A stretch of 64,000 nt of DNA from Desulfarculaceae bacterium (GCA_020444545.1 JAHLKT010000001.1:906560-970559); one strand, 5' to 3'; shown: positions 17,268 to 26,329, counted from the stretch's first letter. The notes: a model not told the origin generated them from the sequence alone. Numbers and translations: made by a program.

Positions 17268-17886
17268 AGAACCAATCTGCCCATTTTTCAGCATGAGAAA
17301 TTCATTTCCAAGATACGCTTTGGTGTTAAACGGCTCCCTACGCAAAGGCGTAGCCGCTGTGTCATAACGCCATCCCCGCACAAAGCGATCAGTGCTCACG
17401 CCTTCATTTGATCCTACCCCAACCCCCTAGGGACCGTACCTCCAAGACACGGTCCCTTGATACCTGCGTTTCGGGACTCTTTACAAATGCGTCCTGGCCC
17501 ATTCAACCGGGTTTATCCCAGCCTTTCCCCAAAGCATAAGGGCCCAGACATCTTGCCTAACCACTTGTAATCATTGGGTCTGAAGTGCATGGGAGCGCCT
17601 CAAACCGCTGGAGCGGGAAAACTGGAAGCTTCGGCGGGCCAGCGAGACACTACGCAAGTCATCGGCATATTTCGCCCAGGCGGAGCTCCACCGCCGACCG
17701 AAATGATGGTGTCTTTCGTATACGCCCAGTGCCAGGCTCACGGGGTCGTGCCGATCTGCGCTGTACTGCCCATCGCCCTGTCGACCTGCTATGAGCCTTG
17801 GGGCATTTTTGCATGCCGATTCCCACGGAAGGCCGATGATCGCTGCTCATATTAGGTTAGGCGCGGGAAGCGGCTTTGGGGCTGGG
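17268..17886. other. Gene-free interval with one hairpin
   Basis: No credible gene. A nine-base inverted repeat, AGGGACCGT (17429-17437) with ACGGTCCCT (17449-17457), is the only clear structure; it has no T run. The short open frames at 17574-17855 show no recognisable protein features. Confidence 0.45.
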
Positions 17887-18462
17887 CTAGGCGTCGTCCT
17901 CCACGGGAAGGCACACCAGGACGTTCCTTTCGTCCATCTCAAAGGCGCACTCCCGCGCCAGGATTTCCTTGAGCGCCTTGCGGGCGCGGTGCAGGCGCAC
18001 CTTGACCGTGCCCTCCTTTTCCTCCAGCACCTCGGCCACCTCCTGGTGGCTCATGCCGGCCAGGTCGAATAGGATCAGCACCGTGCGGTAGGCCTCGGGC
18101 AGCTTGTCGATCTTCTCCCGCACGCAGGAGCTCATCTCGCCGCGCTCCAGCTGGAGCTGGACCAGGTGCTGCTCGGGGTCGGCCCCCTCCCCGGCCCGCT
18201 CGTCGGCCTGCTCGCGGGAGGCCGCCACCCGGCGGAAGTGATCCAGGCTCTTGTTGCGGGCGATGCGGTAGAGCCAGGGCTTCAGCTTGCCCGGCTCCTT
18301 GAGGGAGGCCAGGTTCTGCTCGGCACTGAGAAAGGTCTCCTGGGCCAGGTCGTCGGCGGCCCACTGGTCGCGGACCATGGCCGCGATGAAGGAACGCACC
18401 GGCTGGTAATACCGATGGTAGACCTCCCTAAAGTCGGGCGGCATCAGCTCTTCATCAATCAC
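17887..18462 (-). CDS. ECF-type RNA polymerase sigma factor
   Basis: The 191-residue sigma factor has region 2 (FREVYHRYYQPVRSFI, then DDLAQETFLSAEQN and KPWLYRIARNKSLDHFR, about 12-78) and region 4 (KLPEAYRTVLILFDLAGMSH, EGTVKVRLHRARKALKEIL, about 118-168). After region 4 comes a short tail with two cysteines in ECAFEMDERNVLVCLP, a feature seen in some ECF groups. No anti-sigma gene is adjacent, so the controlling signal is not apparent; the neighbours on both sides are gaps. Target promoters are unknown. Confidence 0.9.
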   Translation of the reverse strand: MIDEELMPPDFREVYHRYYQPVRSFIAAMVRDQWAADDLAQETFLSAEQNLASLKEPGKLKPWLYRIARNKSLDHFRRVAASREQADERAGEGADPEQHLVQLQLERGEMSSCVREKIDKLPEAYRTVLILFDLAGMSHQEVAEVLEEKEGTVKVRLHRARKALKEILARECAFEMDERNVLVCLPVEDDA

Positions 18463-18666
18463 AACAGCACCCTCCCCGGGGGTCGCAGCAGCAGTGACGT
18501 CCTTCCTGAATCAAGGTCTACCCGTGGGGCTAGGATTTGGCAAAACCTAAGTTGCTGAGGCCGGAGAGGATTCGCCTTAGCAATTTACTGATTTGGCCGG
18601 GTGCCAAGCAAACCTGGGCCGGATCACACCGGGCAGGCGACACCCTGCCGTCGTGCACCTCGAGGA

Positions 18667-18708
18667 TTGACACGGCCCCCCCGCCCAATTACAATTGGTC
18701 CAACCAAT
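18667..18708 (+). promoter_or_regulatory. Sigma-70 promoter overlapped by a PdhR/LldR-type operator
   Basis: TTGACA (18667-18672) and TACAAT (18690-18695) are 17 bases apart, a near-consensus promoter for the lactate permease gene. ATTGGT CCA ACCAAT (18694-18708) overlaps the -10 and start site. That inverted repeat matches the ATTGGT-N3-ACCAAT operator known for FadR-subfamily GntR regulators such as PdhR and LldR. The FadR-type protein encoded two genes downstream is the likely repressor. Confidence 0.8.
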
Positions 18709-18750
18709 CATAATTGGCCTGGCGGCCTTTCATCAAAAAACGCAGGCAAC

Positions 18751-20304
18751 ATGAAACCGACACTAATCACTTGGCTCTTGGCTTTCTCACCCATTGGGGT
18801 GGTTTTGGTGCTGATGATCTGGCGCAATTGGGGCGGCGGAAAGGCCGGCGTGGCCGGCTGGTTCACCGCGCTCGTCGTCTCCTTGCTGGCCTTTGGGGCC
18901 AGCCCGCGCATCATCGCCTATGCCCAGATGAAGAGCGTTTTGCTCTCTCTAAACGTCCTCTACATAATCTGGGCCGCTTTGCTGCTCTACAACGTGGTCA
19001 AGGAAACCGGGGCCATCAGCGCGATAGGCAACAGCATTCATCGCTTCAGCAGCGACAAGGTGCTGCAACTGCTTTTATTCGGTTGGGTCTTCGGCTCCTT
19101 TCTTCAGGGGGTGGCCGGTTATGGCATACCCATAGCCGTGGTGGCCCCCTTGCTGGCGGGCATGGGCTTCACCCCGGTGGTGGCGGTGGCGGTGCCGGCC
19201 ATTGCCCACAGTTGGTCGGTCACCTTCGGCTCCATGGGCGCCTCCTTCCAGGCCCTGGTCTCGGTCACCGGCCTGGGGGTCGATGCCCTGGCTCCCTGGT
19301 CCGCGCTGTACCTGGGCGTGGCCGCCTATCTCTGCGGCCTGGCCTCCATCCACGTGTACGGAGGATGGCGCTCGCTCCTGCGCGGCCTGACCGCGGTGCT
19401 GATCATCGGCACCGTAATGGCCGGGGTGCAGTATCTCCTGGCCACCAACGACATGTGGACCATGGGCGGTTTTGGGGGCAGCCTCGCCGGCCTGGGGGCC
19501 TGCCTGCTGGTGGCCCGCCTGCCTTTTTACCGCTCCAACGGCGATAGCGGGGCGGAGCAAGCGGCCGGGATGGGGCTGGGCTGGGCCTTGTCGGCCTATT
19601 TCATCCTCATCGTGGTGGTGTTGGCGGTGCAGCTGGTCGGCCCGCTGCATTCCCTGGCCAATCAGGTAAAGCTGGTCATGAGCTTCCCCGAGCTGCAGAG
19701 CGCGGCCGGCTGGGTGGTGGAAGCGGGCTTCGGTAAAAAGATAAGCCTCTTCGGCCATGGGGGGGCGCTGTTGGTTTACGCCTCCATAATCAGCTTCCTG
19801 CTTTCCAGCTCGCGGGGGTTCTACACCGACGGCGCCTTTAAACGAATCATCAAGCAAACCGTAAAGAGCGGGGTGCCCACCAGTCTGGGCATCGTATCCA
19901 TGGTGGGTTTCGCCATCATCATGGACCAATGCGGCATGATCTACCTGCTGGCCGAAGGCATCAGCCTGGTATTCGGCGGGGCTTTCCCCTTCTTCGCCCC
20001 TTGGATAGGGCTGCTGGGGGCCTTCATGACCGGCAGCAACACCAACTCCAACGTGGTGTTCGCGGTGCTGCAACAGCAGACCGCCGTCTTGGCCGGGCTC
20101 AACGTGGCGGTCATCCTGGCCGCCCAGACCACCGGCGGCGCCTTGGGCAGCATGATCGCCCCGGCCAAGATACTGGTGGGCTGCTCCACCGTGGGCCTGG
20201 CCGGAAAAGAGGCCCCGGTTCTGAAGGCCACCATCATGTATGGATTGATCATCACCGCCATATTCGGTTTGCTCACCGTCTTGGCTTGTGCTCTGTTCAG
20301 CTAG
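18751..20304 (+). CDS. lctP: L-lactate permease family transporter
   Basis: The 517-residue LctP/LldP-family permease has about twelve to fourteen membrane helices. Recognisable parts are the N-terminal WLLAFSPIGVVLVLM, SFLQGVAGYGIPIAVVAPLL near 128, VPAIAHSWSVTFGS near 147, and the C-terminal FMTGSNTNSNVVFAVLQQQ and TGGALGSMIAPAKI. The family imports lactate or glycolate with protons. The frame opens at 18601, but the ATG at 18751 fits the family start; the ribosome site is weak (GCAGG). It is followed by a tiny membrane protein and a FadR-type regulator, and carries a matching operator in its promoter, which supports lactate or a similar hydroxy acid as substrate. Confidence 0.92.
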   Translation: MKPTLITWLLAFSPIGVVLVLMIWRNWGGGKAGVAGWFTALVVSLLAFGASPRIIAYAQMKSVLLSLNVLYIIWAALLLYNVVKETGAISAIGNSIHRFSSDKVLQLLLFGWVFGSFLQGVAGYGIPIAVVAPLLAGMGFTPVVAVAVPAIAHSWSVTFGSMGASFQALVSVTGLGVDALAPWSALYLGVAAYLCGLASIHVYGGWRSLLRGLTAVLIIGTVMAGVQYLLATNDMWTMGGFGGSLAGLGACLLVARLPFYRSNGDSGAEQAAGMGLGWALSAYFILIVVVLAVQLVGPLHSLANQVKLVMSFPELQSAAGWVVEAGFGKKISLFGHGGALLVYASIISFLLSSSRGFYTDGAFKRIIKQTVKSGVPTSLGIVSMVGFAIIMDQCGMIYLLAEGISLVFGGAFPFFAPWIGLLGAFMTGSNTNSNVVFAVLQQQTAVLAGLNVAVILAAQTTGGALGSMIAPAKILVGCSTVGLAGKEAPVLKATIMYGLIITAIFGLLTVLACALFS

Positions 20305-20329
20305 TATCTTAAGCGAAAGAGATTGGGCT

Positions 20330-20500
20330 ATGAGCTTCTTGAAGCAGCATAAAAGCACGGTGCAGGGATGGTCCCTGCTGGCCATCCTGGCCGCTCCCTT
20401 TGGCGCCTACCTGGCCGCCCAACACGCCTGGAACCCGGCCATGTACGCGATGCTGGGGGTGCTTTGCCTGGGAATGGCCGCCATATTGTTTTCGGACTAA
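20330..20500 (+). CDS. Small membrane protein (56 aa) in lactate permease operon
   Basis: A 56-residue frame starting at ATG 20330 lies 25 bases after the permease stop and 19 bases before the regulator start. It has a charged N-terminus (SFLKQHKSTV) and two hydrophobic stretches, GWSLLAILAAPFGAYLAA and AMYAMLGVLCLGMAAILF, the look of a two-helix membrane protein. Its tight placement in the operon and clean helices argue that it is real. I do not recognise a family. A permease accessory subunit is a guess from position. Confidence 0.65.
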   Translation: MSFLKQHKSTVQGWSLLAILAAPFGAYLAAQHAWNPAMYAMLGVLCLGMAAILFSD

Positions 20501-20519
20501 AGCCTGGGAGGTCGGCGCC

Positions 20520-21248
20520 ATGGTCCAGGGACGCGACGCCATCAACGAACTGAAGGCGGTCAAGAAAAAGAGCCTGCATGAGTTGATCGTCCAGCAGATC
20601 CAAGGGCTGATCGACGGGGGCAAGCTCAAGGCCGGAGACCGCCTGCCCACCGAGCGGGAGCTGGCCGAGGTGTTCAAGGTCTCCCGCCACACGGTGCGCG
20701 AGGCCATCCGGACCCTGGAAGAGAAGAAAATACTGCGCAGCCGGGTGGGCAGCGGCACTTACGTTGTCCTGGGGGAGGAGCAGGCCCTAAGCGAGGTGCT
20801 GGCCGGCTTCATCGCTGGAGAACGGGGCAAGCTGGCCGAGATATTCGAATTCCGCCGCCTGGTGGAGCCGCAGATCGCCTCCCTGGCCGCCCAAAACGCC
20901 ACGGCGGAGGACATAGAGGCGCTGGAGAGCATCGTCGCCGAGCAAAGGGCACGAGCCCTCAAGAACGACGCAAGCCGTTGGGGAGAGCTGGACGCGCGCT
21001 TCCACCGGCTCGTGGCCCAGGCCACGGGCAACAGCGTGCTGATCAAGGTGGTGGCGGCGTTCGACGATATTTTGGAGGTATGCCGGGAAGATGTTTATCT
21101 AAGCCGTGACCGCCTGCGCCATTCGGCCAAGGGGCACGCCGCCCTGGTCAAGGCCATAAAAGGCCATTCCCCCTCGGAGGCCGTTCAGGCCATGACCGAT
21201 CACCTGCGGTTCATCGAAAAGCTGATCAGCGACCAGATAGGAGCCTGA
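20520..21248 (+). CDS. FadR-subfamily GntR regulator (LldR/PdhR-like)
   Basis: The 242-residue regulator has the winged helix at 15-85 (IQGLIDGGKLKAGDRLPTE, FKVSRHTVREAIRTLEE, RVGSGTYV) and an all-helical FCD ligand domain at about 95-235 (IFEFRRLVEPQIASLAA, DARFHRLVAQATGN, GHAALVKAI), with the metal- or carboxylate-binding histidines typical of FadR-type domains. ATG 20520 has GGGAGG upstream; the frame extends further back over the small membrane gene. The recognition element in the lctP promoter matches the PdhR/LldR operator, so it probably represses the operon until lactate or pyruvate binds. Confidence 0.9.
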   Translation: MVQGRDAINELKAVKKKSLHELIVQQIQGLIDGGKLKAGDRLPTERELAEVFKVSRHTVREAIRTLEEKKILRSRVGSGTYVVLGEEQALSEVLAGFIAGERGKLAEIFEFRRLVEPQIASLAAQNATAEDIEALESIVAEQRARALKNDASRWGELDARFHRLVAQATGNSVLIKVVAAFDDILEVCREDVYLSRDRLRHSAKGHAALVKAIKGHSPSEAVQAMTDHLRFIEKLISDQIGA

Positions 21249-21299
21249 CTCCCCCGCCCGGTTCTTTGGGCCCCCGCCAAATCGCGCCCGCAACAAAAA

Positions 21300-21325
21300 C
21301 GCCTCGGCCCCATGGGGCCGAGGCG
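21300..21325 (-). terminator. Terminator of the TAXI-TRAP/GGT operon
   Basis: A perfect 26-base palindrome, 21300-21325, with a 12- to 13-bp GC-rich stem and followed on the minus strand by TTTTTG. It lies 20 bases after the end of the gamma-glutamyltransferase-like gene, the last gene of the minus-strand operon, and also faces the end of the GntR gene. Confidence 0.85.
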
Positions 21326-21345
21326 CGAGCAATGGGAAAGGCTTA

Positions 21346-22965
21346 TCAGTAGCCCAGGGCCATGCCGTCTTTTCTGCGGTCCGAGGCCCCCAGCAAGGTA
21401 TCTTGCTCCCGGTCCAGGAATATGGCCTGGCCCCCGCCCACGGCGTTGACCGCGGCCTGCCGGGTCACCTGATGGCCCATGCCGCTCAGGACCTCGGCGG
21501 TTTCCTGGGTGATGCCGTCTTCCAAGTAGATCTCCATATCCTTCATGTGCCTGGCCCGCGGAGCGTCCACGGCTTCCTGGAGATTCATATCAAAGTCGAT
21601 CAGGTTCACCAGGAATTGGGTGTGGCCTTGGGGCTGCATGTCGCCGCCCATGACCCCGAAGCTCATCAGGAAGCGGTCTTCCTTGAACAGCATGGCCGGG
21701 ATGATGGTGTGCATGGTGCGCTTGCCCGGCTCGATGCGGTTGGGATGGCTGGGGTCCAGGGAGAAGGAGCATCCCCGGTTTTGCAGGACGATGCCCGTTT
21801 CCGGCACCACCATCACCGAGCCGAAATGCTCGTAGATGCTGCTGATGAAGGAGACGGCGTTGCGGTCCTGATCCACGGCGCACACATAAACCGTTTCCGA
21901 GCCCTGGGGCAGCGGGGGCTGCGCGCTCAAGGGCTTGGCCCGCTCCGGATCGATCAGGCCGCGGCACTCCTCGGCGTATTCCGGGGACAGCAGGTGCTCA
22001 ACCGGTATGTCGGAGAACTGGGGGTCGGTGATATAGCGGGCCCGGTCCCTGAAGGCGATCTTCTTGGCCTCCATGAGCCGGTGGATGTACTCCGGGCTGT
22101 TGTGCCCCATGCCCCTCACATCGTAGCCTTCCATGATGTTGAGCATCTCCAGGGCCACCAGGCCCTGGCCGTTGGGGGGCAGCTCCACCACGGTGTATCC
22201 GCGGTAATCGCTGGCAATGGGCTCAACCCACGAGGTGGTGTGCCGCTCCAGGTCTTCCACGGTCAACAGGCCGCCGTTGTCTTTGGCGAAGGACGCGATG
22301 GCCTGACCGATGCTGCCGCCGTAAAAGGCGCCCACCCCCTGCTCGGCGATGGTCTCAAAGGTGCGGGCCAGGCCGGGATTTTTGAAAACCTCGCCCGGCA
22401 TGGGCGCCTTGCCGTCCACCAGGTAGGCCGCCGCCGAGGGCTGGGTCTCCAGCTTGGCCTGGGCGTTGCGCCACTCCCCTGAGATCACCTCGGTGACCGG
22501 GAAGCCGTCGCGGGCGTAATGAATGGCGTCGGCGAACACCTCTCCCAGGCTCAGGCGGCCGTATTTCTCCACGGCCTCGGCCCAGCCCATGAGGGCTCCC
22601 GGCACGGTCACCGTGAGGATGCCGTTGCCGGGCATCTCGGTCATGCCCTGCTTGCGGAACCAGGCGATGTCCGCCTTGGCCGGAGCCCGGCCGCTGGCGT
22701 TCATGCCGATCACCTTGTCTTCCCCGGCCAGTTTGATCAGGGCGAAGGCATCGCCCCCAATACCCACCGAGTGGGGCTCCACCACGTTGAGGGTGGCCAC
22801 CATGGCCACGGCAGCGTCGACCGCGTTGCCCCCCTTGGCCAATATCTTGTAGCCGGCCAGGGTCGCGAGCTGCTGGGAGGAGGCCACCATGGCCTTGGGG
22901 GCCATGGTCACCGAACGTTGGGCGAAAGCTTCGCGCCGGCGCATAAAGTCGTAGTTGAATTGCAT
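21346..22965 (-). CDS. Gamma-glutamyltransferase-family Ntn hydrolase, cytoplasmic type
   Basis: The 539-residue GGT-family protein has KGGNAVDAAVAMVATLNVVEPHS near 44 and GIGGDAF; the self-cleavage nucleophile is expected at Thr358 in SETVYVCAVD (GGT usually has TTH here, so the second Thr is replaced by Val). FGSVMVVPETGIVLQNRG follows. There is no signal peptide, so unlike periplasmic GGT it should stay in the cytoplasm, like the YwrD/HpxW branch. It follows the TAXI-TRAP permease by 24 bases. It probably hydrolyses an imported gamma-glutamyl compound or other amide such as oxamate. The exact substrate is not decidable. Confidence 0.88.
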   Translation of the reverse strand: MQFNYDFMRRREAFAQRSVTMAPKAMVASSQQLATLAGYKILAKGGNAVDAAVAMVATLNVVEPHSVGIGGDAFALIKLAGEDKVIGMNASGRAPAKADIAWFRKQGMTEMPGNGILTVTVPGALMGWAEAVEKYGRLSLGEVFADAIHYARDGFPVTEVISGEWRNAQAKLETQPSAAAYLVDGKAPMPGEVFKNPGLARTFETIAEQGVGAFYGGSIGQAIASFAKDNGGLLTVEDLERHTTSWVEPIASDYRGYTVVELPPNGQGLVALEMLNIMEGYDVRGMGHNSPEYIHRLMEAKKIAFRDRARYITDPQFSDIPVEHLLSPEYAEECRGLIDPERAKPLSAQPPLPQGSETVYVCAVDQDRNAVSFISSIYEHFGSVMVVPETGIVLQNRGCSFSLDPSHPNRIEPGKRTMHTIIPAMLFKEDRFLMSFGVMGGDMQPQGHTQFLVNLIDFDMNLQEAVDAPRARHMKDMEIYLEDGITQETAEVLSGMGHQVTRQAAVNAVGGGQAIFLDREQDTLLGASDRRKDGMALGY

Positions 22966-22989
22966 GGCTTCAAACCTCGTGAGTTGCGA

Positions 22990-24960
22990 TTAACCGGCCT
23001 GCGGAGCCGGGTTGCCGGGTTGCGGGGTGCGGCCTTTGGCGCGCTGTATGAACAAAACGCATCCGAACAGGAGCAAGCCGATCACTTGCACCGCGAAATA
23101 CGGCACCACCAACATAACCGCGCTGGCGCCGGCCATCAGGCGCGTCATCAAGTTCAGGCGCACTACGATCCAGCCCTGCAGGGTGGAGGCAAGGGCGATG
23201 ACGCTCACAACGGCAAAGGAAATGGAGGTGGTTATTTCCCACAGCGAGCCCTGTAACAAGATGCCGGTGGAAAAGACGAACATGTAGGGTATCAACAACG
23301 TGGCCATGCACACTTTGAAGCCGGTCAATGCGGTTTTTAAGGGATCGCCTCCCGATACGCTGGCCGCGGCATAGGCGGTCACCGCAACCGGAGGAGTGAC
23401 GTTGGAGAAGATGGCGAAGTAGAACACGAACAAGTGGGCGGCCAGGGGATGCACCCCCATCTGCTCCAGGGCCGGCACCCCGAGCACGCCCAAAATGACA
23501 TAGGCCGAAATGGTAGTCATGCCCATGCCCAGGATCATGGAGGCGATCATGATGAAGAACAGCCCCAGCATGATATTGCCCGCCGAGGCCTCCAGCACCA
23601 GGCGCGAGAGTTTGAGGCCCAGGCCGGTCATGACCACCGAGCCCACGATTATGCCCGAGCAGGCGCACACCGCGGTGATCCCGATGGCGTTGCGGGCACC
23701 GGTCTCCAAGGCCGCGAGGATGGTGGTCCACTTCATCCTGGTTTGTTTTTTTGTCGCGGTCAGCACCAACACCGAGAGGATGGCCCAGAAACCGGCTTTT
23801 TGAGGCGTGTAACCGGAAACCAGGAAGAAGATGATCACGAACACCGGCAAGATCAAATGGCCTTGCCTTTTGACAATGTCCCAGGGGTTTTCCAACTGAT
23901 CCCGGGGAATGACCGCCATGTGATGGCGCTGGGCCTCAAAGTGGACCATGACTCCGATGGCCAAAAAGTGCAGCAGAGCCGGGGTGAGGGCGTAAAGACA
24001 CAGGTCAATGTAGGGCATACGCAGGTGTTCGGCGATCAGAAAGGCGGCGGTGCCCATGATGGGAGGCATGAACTGCCCCCCCATGGACGCGCCGGATTCC
24101 ACGGCCCCCGCGAACTCCGGGCTGTAGCCCACCTTTTTCATCAGGGGGATGGTGAAGGTTCCGGTGGTCACCACGTTGGAGGCAGCGGCGCCGGAGACCA
24201 TGCCCATGAAGCCGCTGGCCACCACCGACACCTTGGCGGGGCCGCCGATGCGGTGGCCGGTGAGCGCGTAGGAAATGTTGATGAAAAATTTGCCCGCCTC
24301 GGAACGCATCAGGAACGCGCCGAAGATTACGAAAATCATGATGAAAGTGGACATCACCCCCAGGATGATGCTGAACACTCCGAAGGTGGAGTTGAACATG
24401 GTGTCGATGATCTTGATCTCACTGATCTTGGGGATGCCCATGGGGCCCGGGATGTAATGGCCGAATATCACATATAGCAAAAAGCACAAAGCCAGAATCG
24501 CCATCCCGTTGCCCACGGTGCGCCGGGTTATCTCAAGGGTGACGATTATGGCTATCCAACCGAAGATCTGGTCGTTTAGGTCGGGAATGCCCAGGCGGTC
24601 GATAATGCCTTCATAAGCGAAGTACATGTAGCCGCCCAGGGCCAGGGTGGCCACCAGCCAAATATTGTCGTAGACGAGCAGAATCCATTTTTTGGGGGAG
24701 TTTGAATTTCTTCCCTTGGTCGGAAAATACAGAAAGGCCAGGGTGGCGCAGAAAGTGAAAGTGATCGCCCGGTGGAGCCAAGCCTCAAGGATCCCGAAAT
24801 AGGATGTGTAAACATGGAAAAACGCCCAGGCGATCGCCACAATGGCGGGAAGCCCAAGGCGTAGCCTGTCCTTGATGGACAGGTCCTTGTCTAAGATGAC
24901 TTTTTCAATGCTGCTTGGAAGCTTCGGTTTTGCATCCTGGGGTTTAATGTCGGCGTCCAC
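22990..24960 (-). CDS. TAXI-type TRAP transporter fused permease
   Basis: The 656-residue fused 4TM/12TM permease is typical of TAXI systems. A hydrophilic N-terminus (about 30 residues) leads into DctQ-like helices, then the large subunit with GFMGMVSGAAASNVVTTGTF near 264, GASMGGQFMPPIMG near 294, and GMGMTTISAYVILGVLGVPAL near 468. It moves the ligand delivered by the TAXI binding protein encoded upstream. A strong hairpin lies between the two genes and may hold permease expression below that of the binding protein. Confidence 0.92.
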   Translation of the reverse strand: MDADIKPQDAKPKLPSSIEKVILDKDLSIKDRLRLGLPAIVAIAWAFFHVYTSYFGILEAWLHRAITFTFCATLAFLYFPTKGRNSNSPKKWILLVYDNIWLVATLALGGYMYFAYEGIIDRLGIPDLNDQIFGWIAIIVTLEITRRTVGNGMAILALCFLLYVIFGHYIPGPMGIPKISEIKIIDTMFNSTFGVFSIILGVMSTFIMIFVIFGAFLMRSEAGKFFINISYALTGHRIGGPAKVSVVASGFMGMVSGAAASNVVTTGTFTIPLMKKVGYSPEFAGAVESGASMGGQFMPPIMGTAAFLIAEHLRMPYIDLCLYALTPALLHFLAIGVMVHFEAQRHHMAVIPRDQLENPWDIVKRQGHLILPVFVIIFFLVSGYTPQKAGFWAILSVLVLTATKKQTRMKWTTILAALETGARNAIGITAVCACSGIIVGSVVMTGLGLKLSRLVLEASAGNIMLGLFFIMIASMILGMGMTTISAYVILGVLGVPALEQMGVHPLAAHLFVFYFAIFSNVTPPVAVTAYAAASVSGGDPLKTALTGFKVCMATLLIPYMFVFSTGILLQGSLWEITTSISFAVVSVIALASTLQGWIVVRLNLMTRLMAGASAVMLVVPYFAVQVIGLLLFGCVLFIQRAKGRTPQPGNPAPQAG

Positions 24961-25029
24961 TTCGGTTACTTTCTTAAGGTAGATGGTGGTGCTACGTGGT
25001 TATTCCGTGCCGCATGATACTGAGCGAAG

Positions 25030-25064
25030 AAGCTTGGAGGCCGGCGGGACCGGCCTCCAAGCTT
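25030..25064. other. Perfect 15-bp stem-loop between SBP and permease genes
   Basis: AAGCTTGGAGGCCGG (25030-25044) and its complement (25050-25064) enclose a five-base loop, starting 11 bases after the binding-protein stop. No T run follows on the minus strand. Such structures often protect the upstream binding-protein message from 3' decay and reduce read-through into the permease. Confidence 0.65.
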
Positions 25065-25074
25065 GGATCATGGA

Positions 25075-26052
25075 TTATTTGATCACGCCGATTTCTTTAA
25101 AGTATTTAATGACTCCGGGGTGCACGTTTTTAAGGTCAAAGCCCTCCAAGGCGGTTTCCTTGGTCAGGTAACGCACCACCGGGTGAGCCTTGTGCACCTC
25201 GTCCAGGTTTTCCATGACCGCCTTGGTCATGCCGTAAACCGTTTCCACCGGCAGGTCCTTGTTGACCATGGTGATGGTGTACACGGCCAGGGTATCAACC
25301 GGTTTGTCCTGCTGCTTGTAGGTATTGGCCGGAATCTGGTCGTAGGTGAAGCCGGGATTCTTGGCCATGATCTCTTCGGCGTGCTTCTTGTCGATCTGCA
25401 GGAAGCGGATTTCGTGGGTGGCCATGAGGTCCATGAGCATGGCCGAGGGCGCGGCGCTCAAAATCATGCAGGCGGCAACGTGGTTGTCGCGCATGAGCAT
25501 GGCCATGTCGGAATAGCCCACGAAATTGACCTTGCCGCCATCGTCCTTGATTTTGTCGTAGTTCAAGCCATAGGCGGCCAGCACGGCTCTGGTGAGCAAC
25601 TCGCCCCCCCAGTTTCTGACGCCGGGAGCGATGCTTTTACCGTCGAGGCCGGCGAAGGATTTAATCGAGGAGGAGGCTTTGGTGAAAGCCTGATAATGGC
25701 TCTTGTACAGAGTGAGGAAGCCGGCAACTTTCGTCAATTTGCCTCTGAAGGGCTTCATGCCTCGAAGGGCCTGCTCAAAGCTGCTTGAGAAGGTATAGCC
25801 AATCTGGGCTTGGTTGCTGTTCACATCACGCAGGTTGCCCGTGGCGCCACCTTCCACCACGGTGACGTCCAGGTTGGGGTTTCCCTTCATGATCACTTCG
25901 GCGATCCTGGCGCCGGTGGGATACCAGCCACCGGTGGAGGGCCCGGTGGCGAACATCATCCTGGTTTTCGCGAGGGCGGGCGGGGCAATACTCAGGCCCA
26001 TCGCAACCAGGCCCACCAATACCAACAGACACATCGATTTTCGCAGCTTCAT
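25075..26052 (-). CDS. TAXI-family TRAP substrate-binding protein
   Basis: The 325-residue periplasmic protein has a signal peptide (cleavage after PALA near 28). The TAXI signature follows: MMFATGPSTGGWYPTGARIAE, then VVEGGATGNLRDVNSNQAQIG near 75 and APGVRNWGGELLTRAVL near 147. It is the first gene of an operon with the fused permease and the GGT-like enzyme. Expression should depend on the sigma-54 promoter at 26314-26329 and the activator encoded upstream. Known TAXI ligands include glutamate and 2-oxoglutarate-like acids; the ligand here is open. Confidence 0.92.
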   Translation of the reverse strand: MKLRKSMCLLVLVGLVAMGLSIAPPALAKTRMMFATGPSTGGWYPTGARIAEVIMKGNPNLDVTVVEGGATGNLRDVNSNQAQIGYTFSSSFEQALRGMKPFRGKLTKVAGFLTLYKSHYQAFTKASSSIKSFAGLDGKSIAPGVRNWGGELLTRAVLAAYGLNYDKIKDDGGKVNFVGYSDMAMLMRDNHVAACMILSAAPSAMLMDLMATHEIRFLQIDKKHAEEIMAKNPGFTYDQIPANTYKQQDKPVDTLAVYTITMVNKDLPVETVYGMTKAVMENLDEVHKAHPVVRYLTKETALEGFDLKNVHPGVIKYFKEIGVIK

Positions 26053-26313
26053 TGCTTAGCTCACTCCTTAATGCAAGGTTTAGTTGTCCACACGTTTTTT
26101 ATGACTGCCTAGTATGCAATTCATGCATTTCTTTATGTAAATTAGACAGTTAACCTATCCCAGAACGACAAATGGTTCGCCGCCGACACGGCACGCCGGG
26201 CAACCCGCTCCAAATGCGGCATGGCACGCGTTGGGGTTTTAGCCCTCTGCAACGCGCTTGCCCGTTGCTAAGTCTTGGAGGATAGATTCCAGCCAAACTT
26301 TTACCGCAAACTA

Positions 26314-26329
26314 AGCAAATTCGGTGCCA
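26314..26329 (-). promoter_or_regulatory. Sigma-54 (-24/-12) promoter of the TAXI-TRAP operon
   Basis: Reading the minus strand, TGGCACCGAATTTGCT has the -24 element TGGCAC (26324-26329) and the -12 element TTGCT (26314-26318), with the invariant GG and GC exactly ten bases apart. It is about 260 bases upstream of the binding-protein start and directs transcription toward it. The gene upstream encodes a sigma-54 activator. Confidence 0.82.

Noticed and set aside
17574..17855. Short open frame between gntR and the ECF sigma gene
   Set aside because: No ribosome site, no protein family pattern and no operon context.
26222..26240. Plus-strand TGGCACG as a second sigma-54 promoter
   Set aside because: The -12 GC dinucleotide is not at the required ten-base distance, and no plus-strand gene follows.
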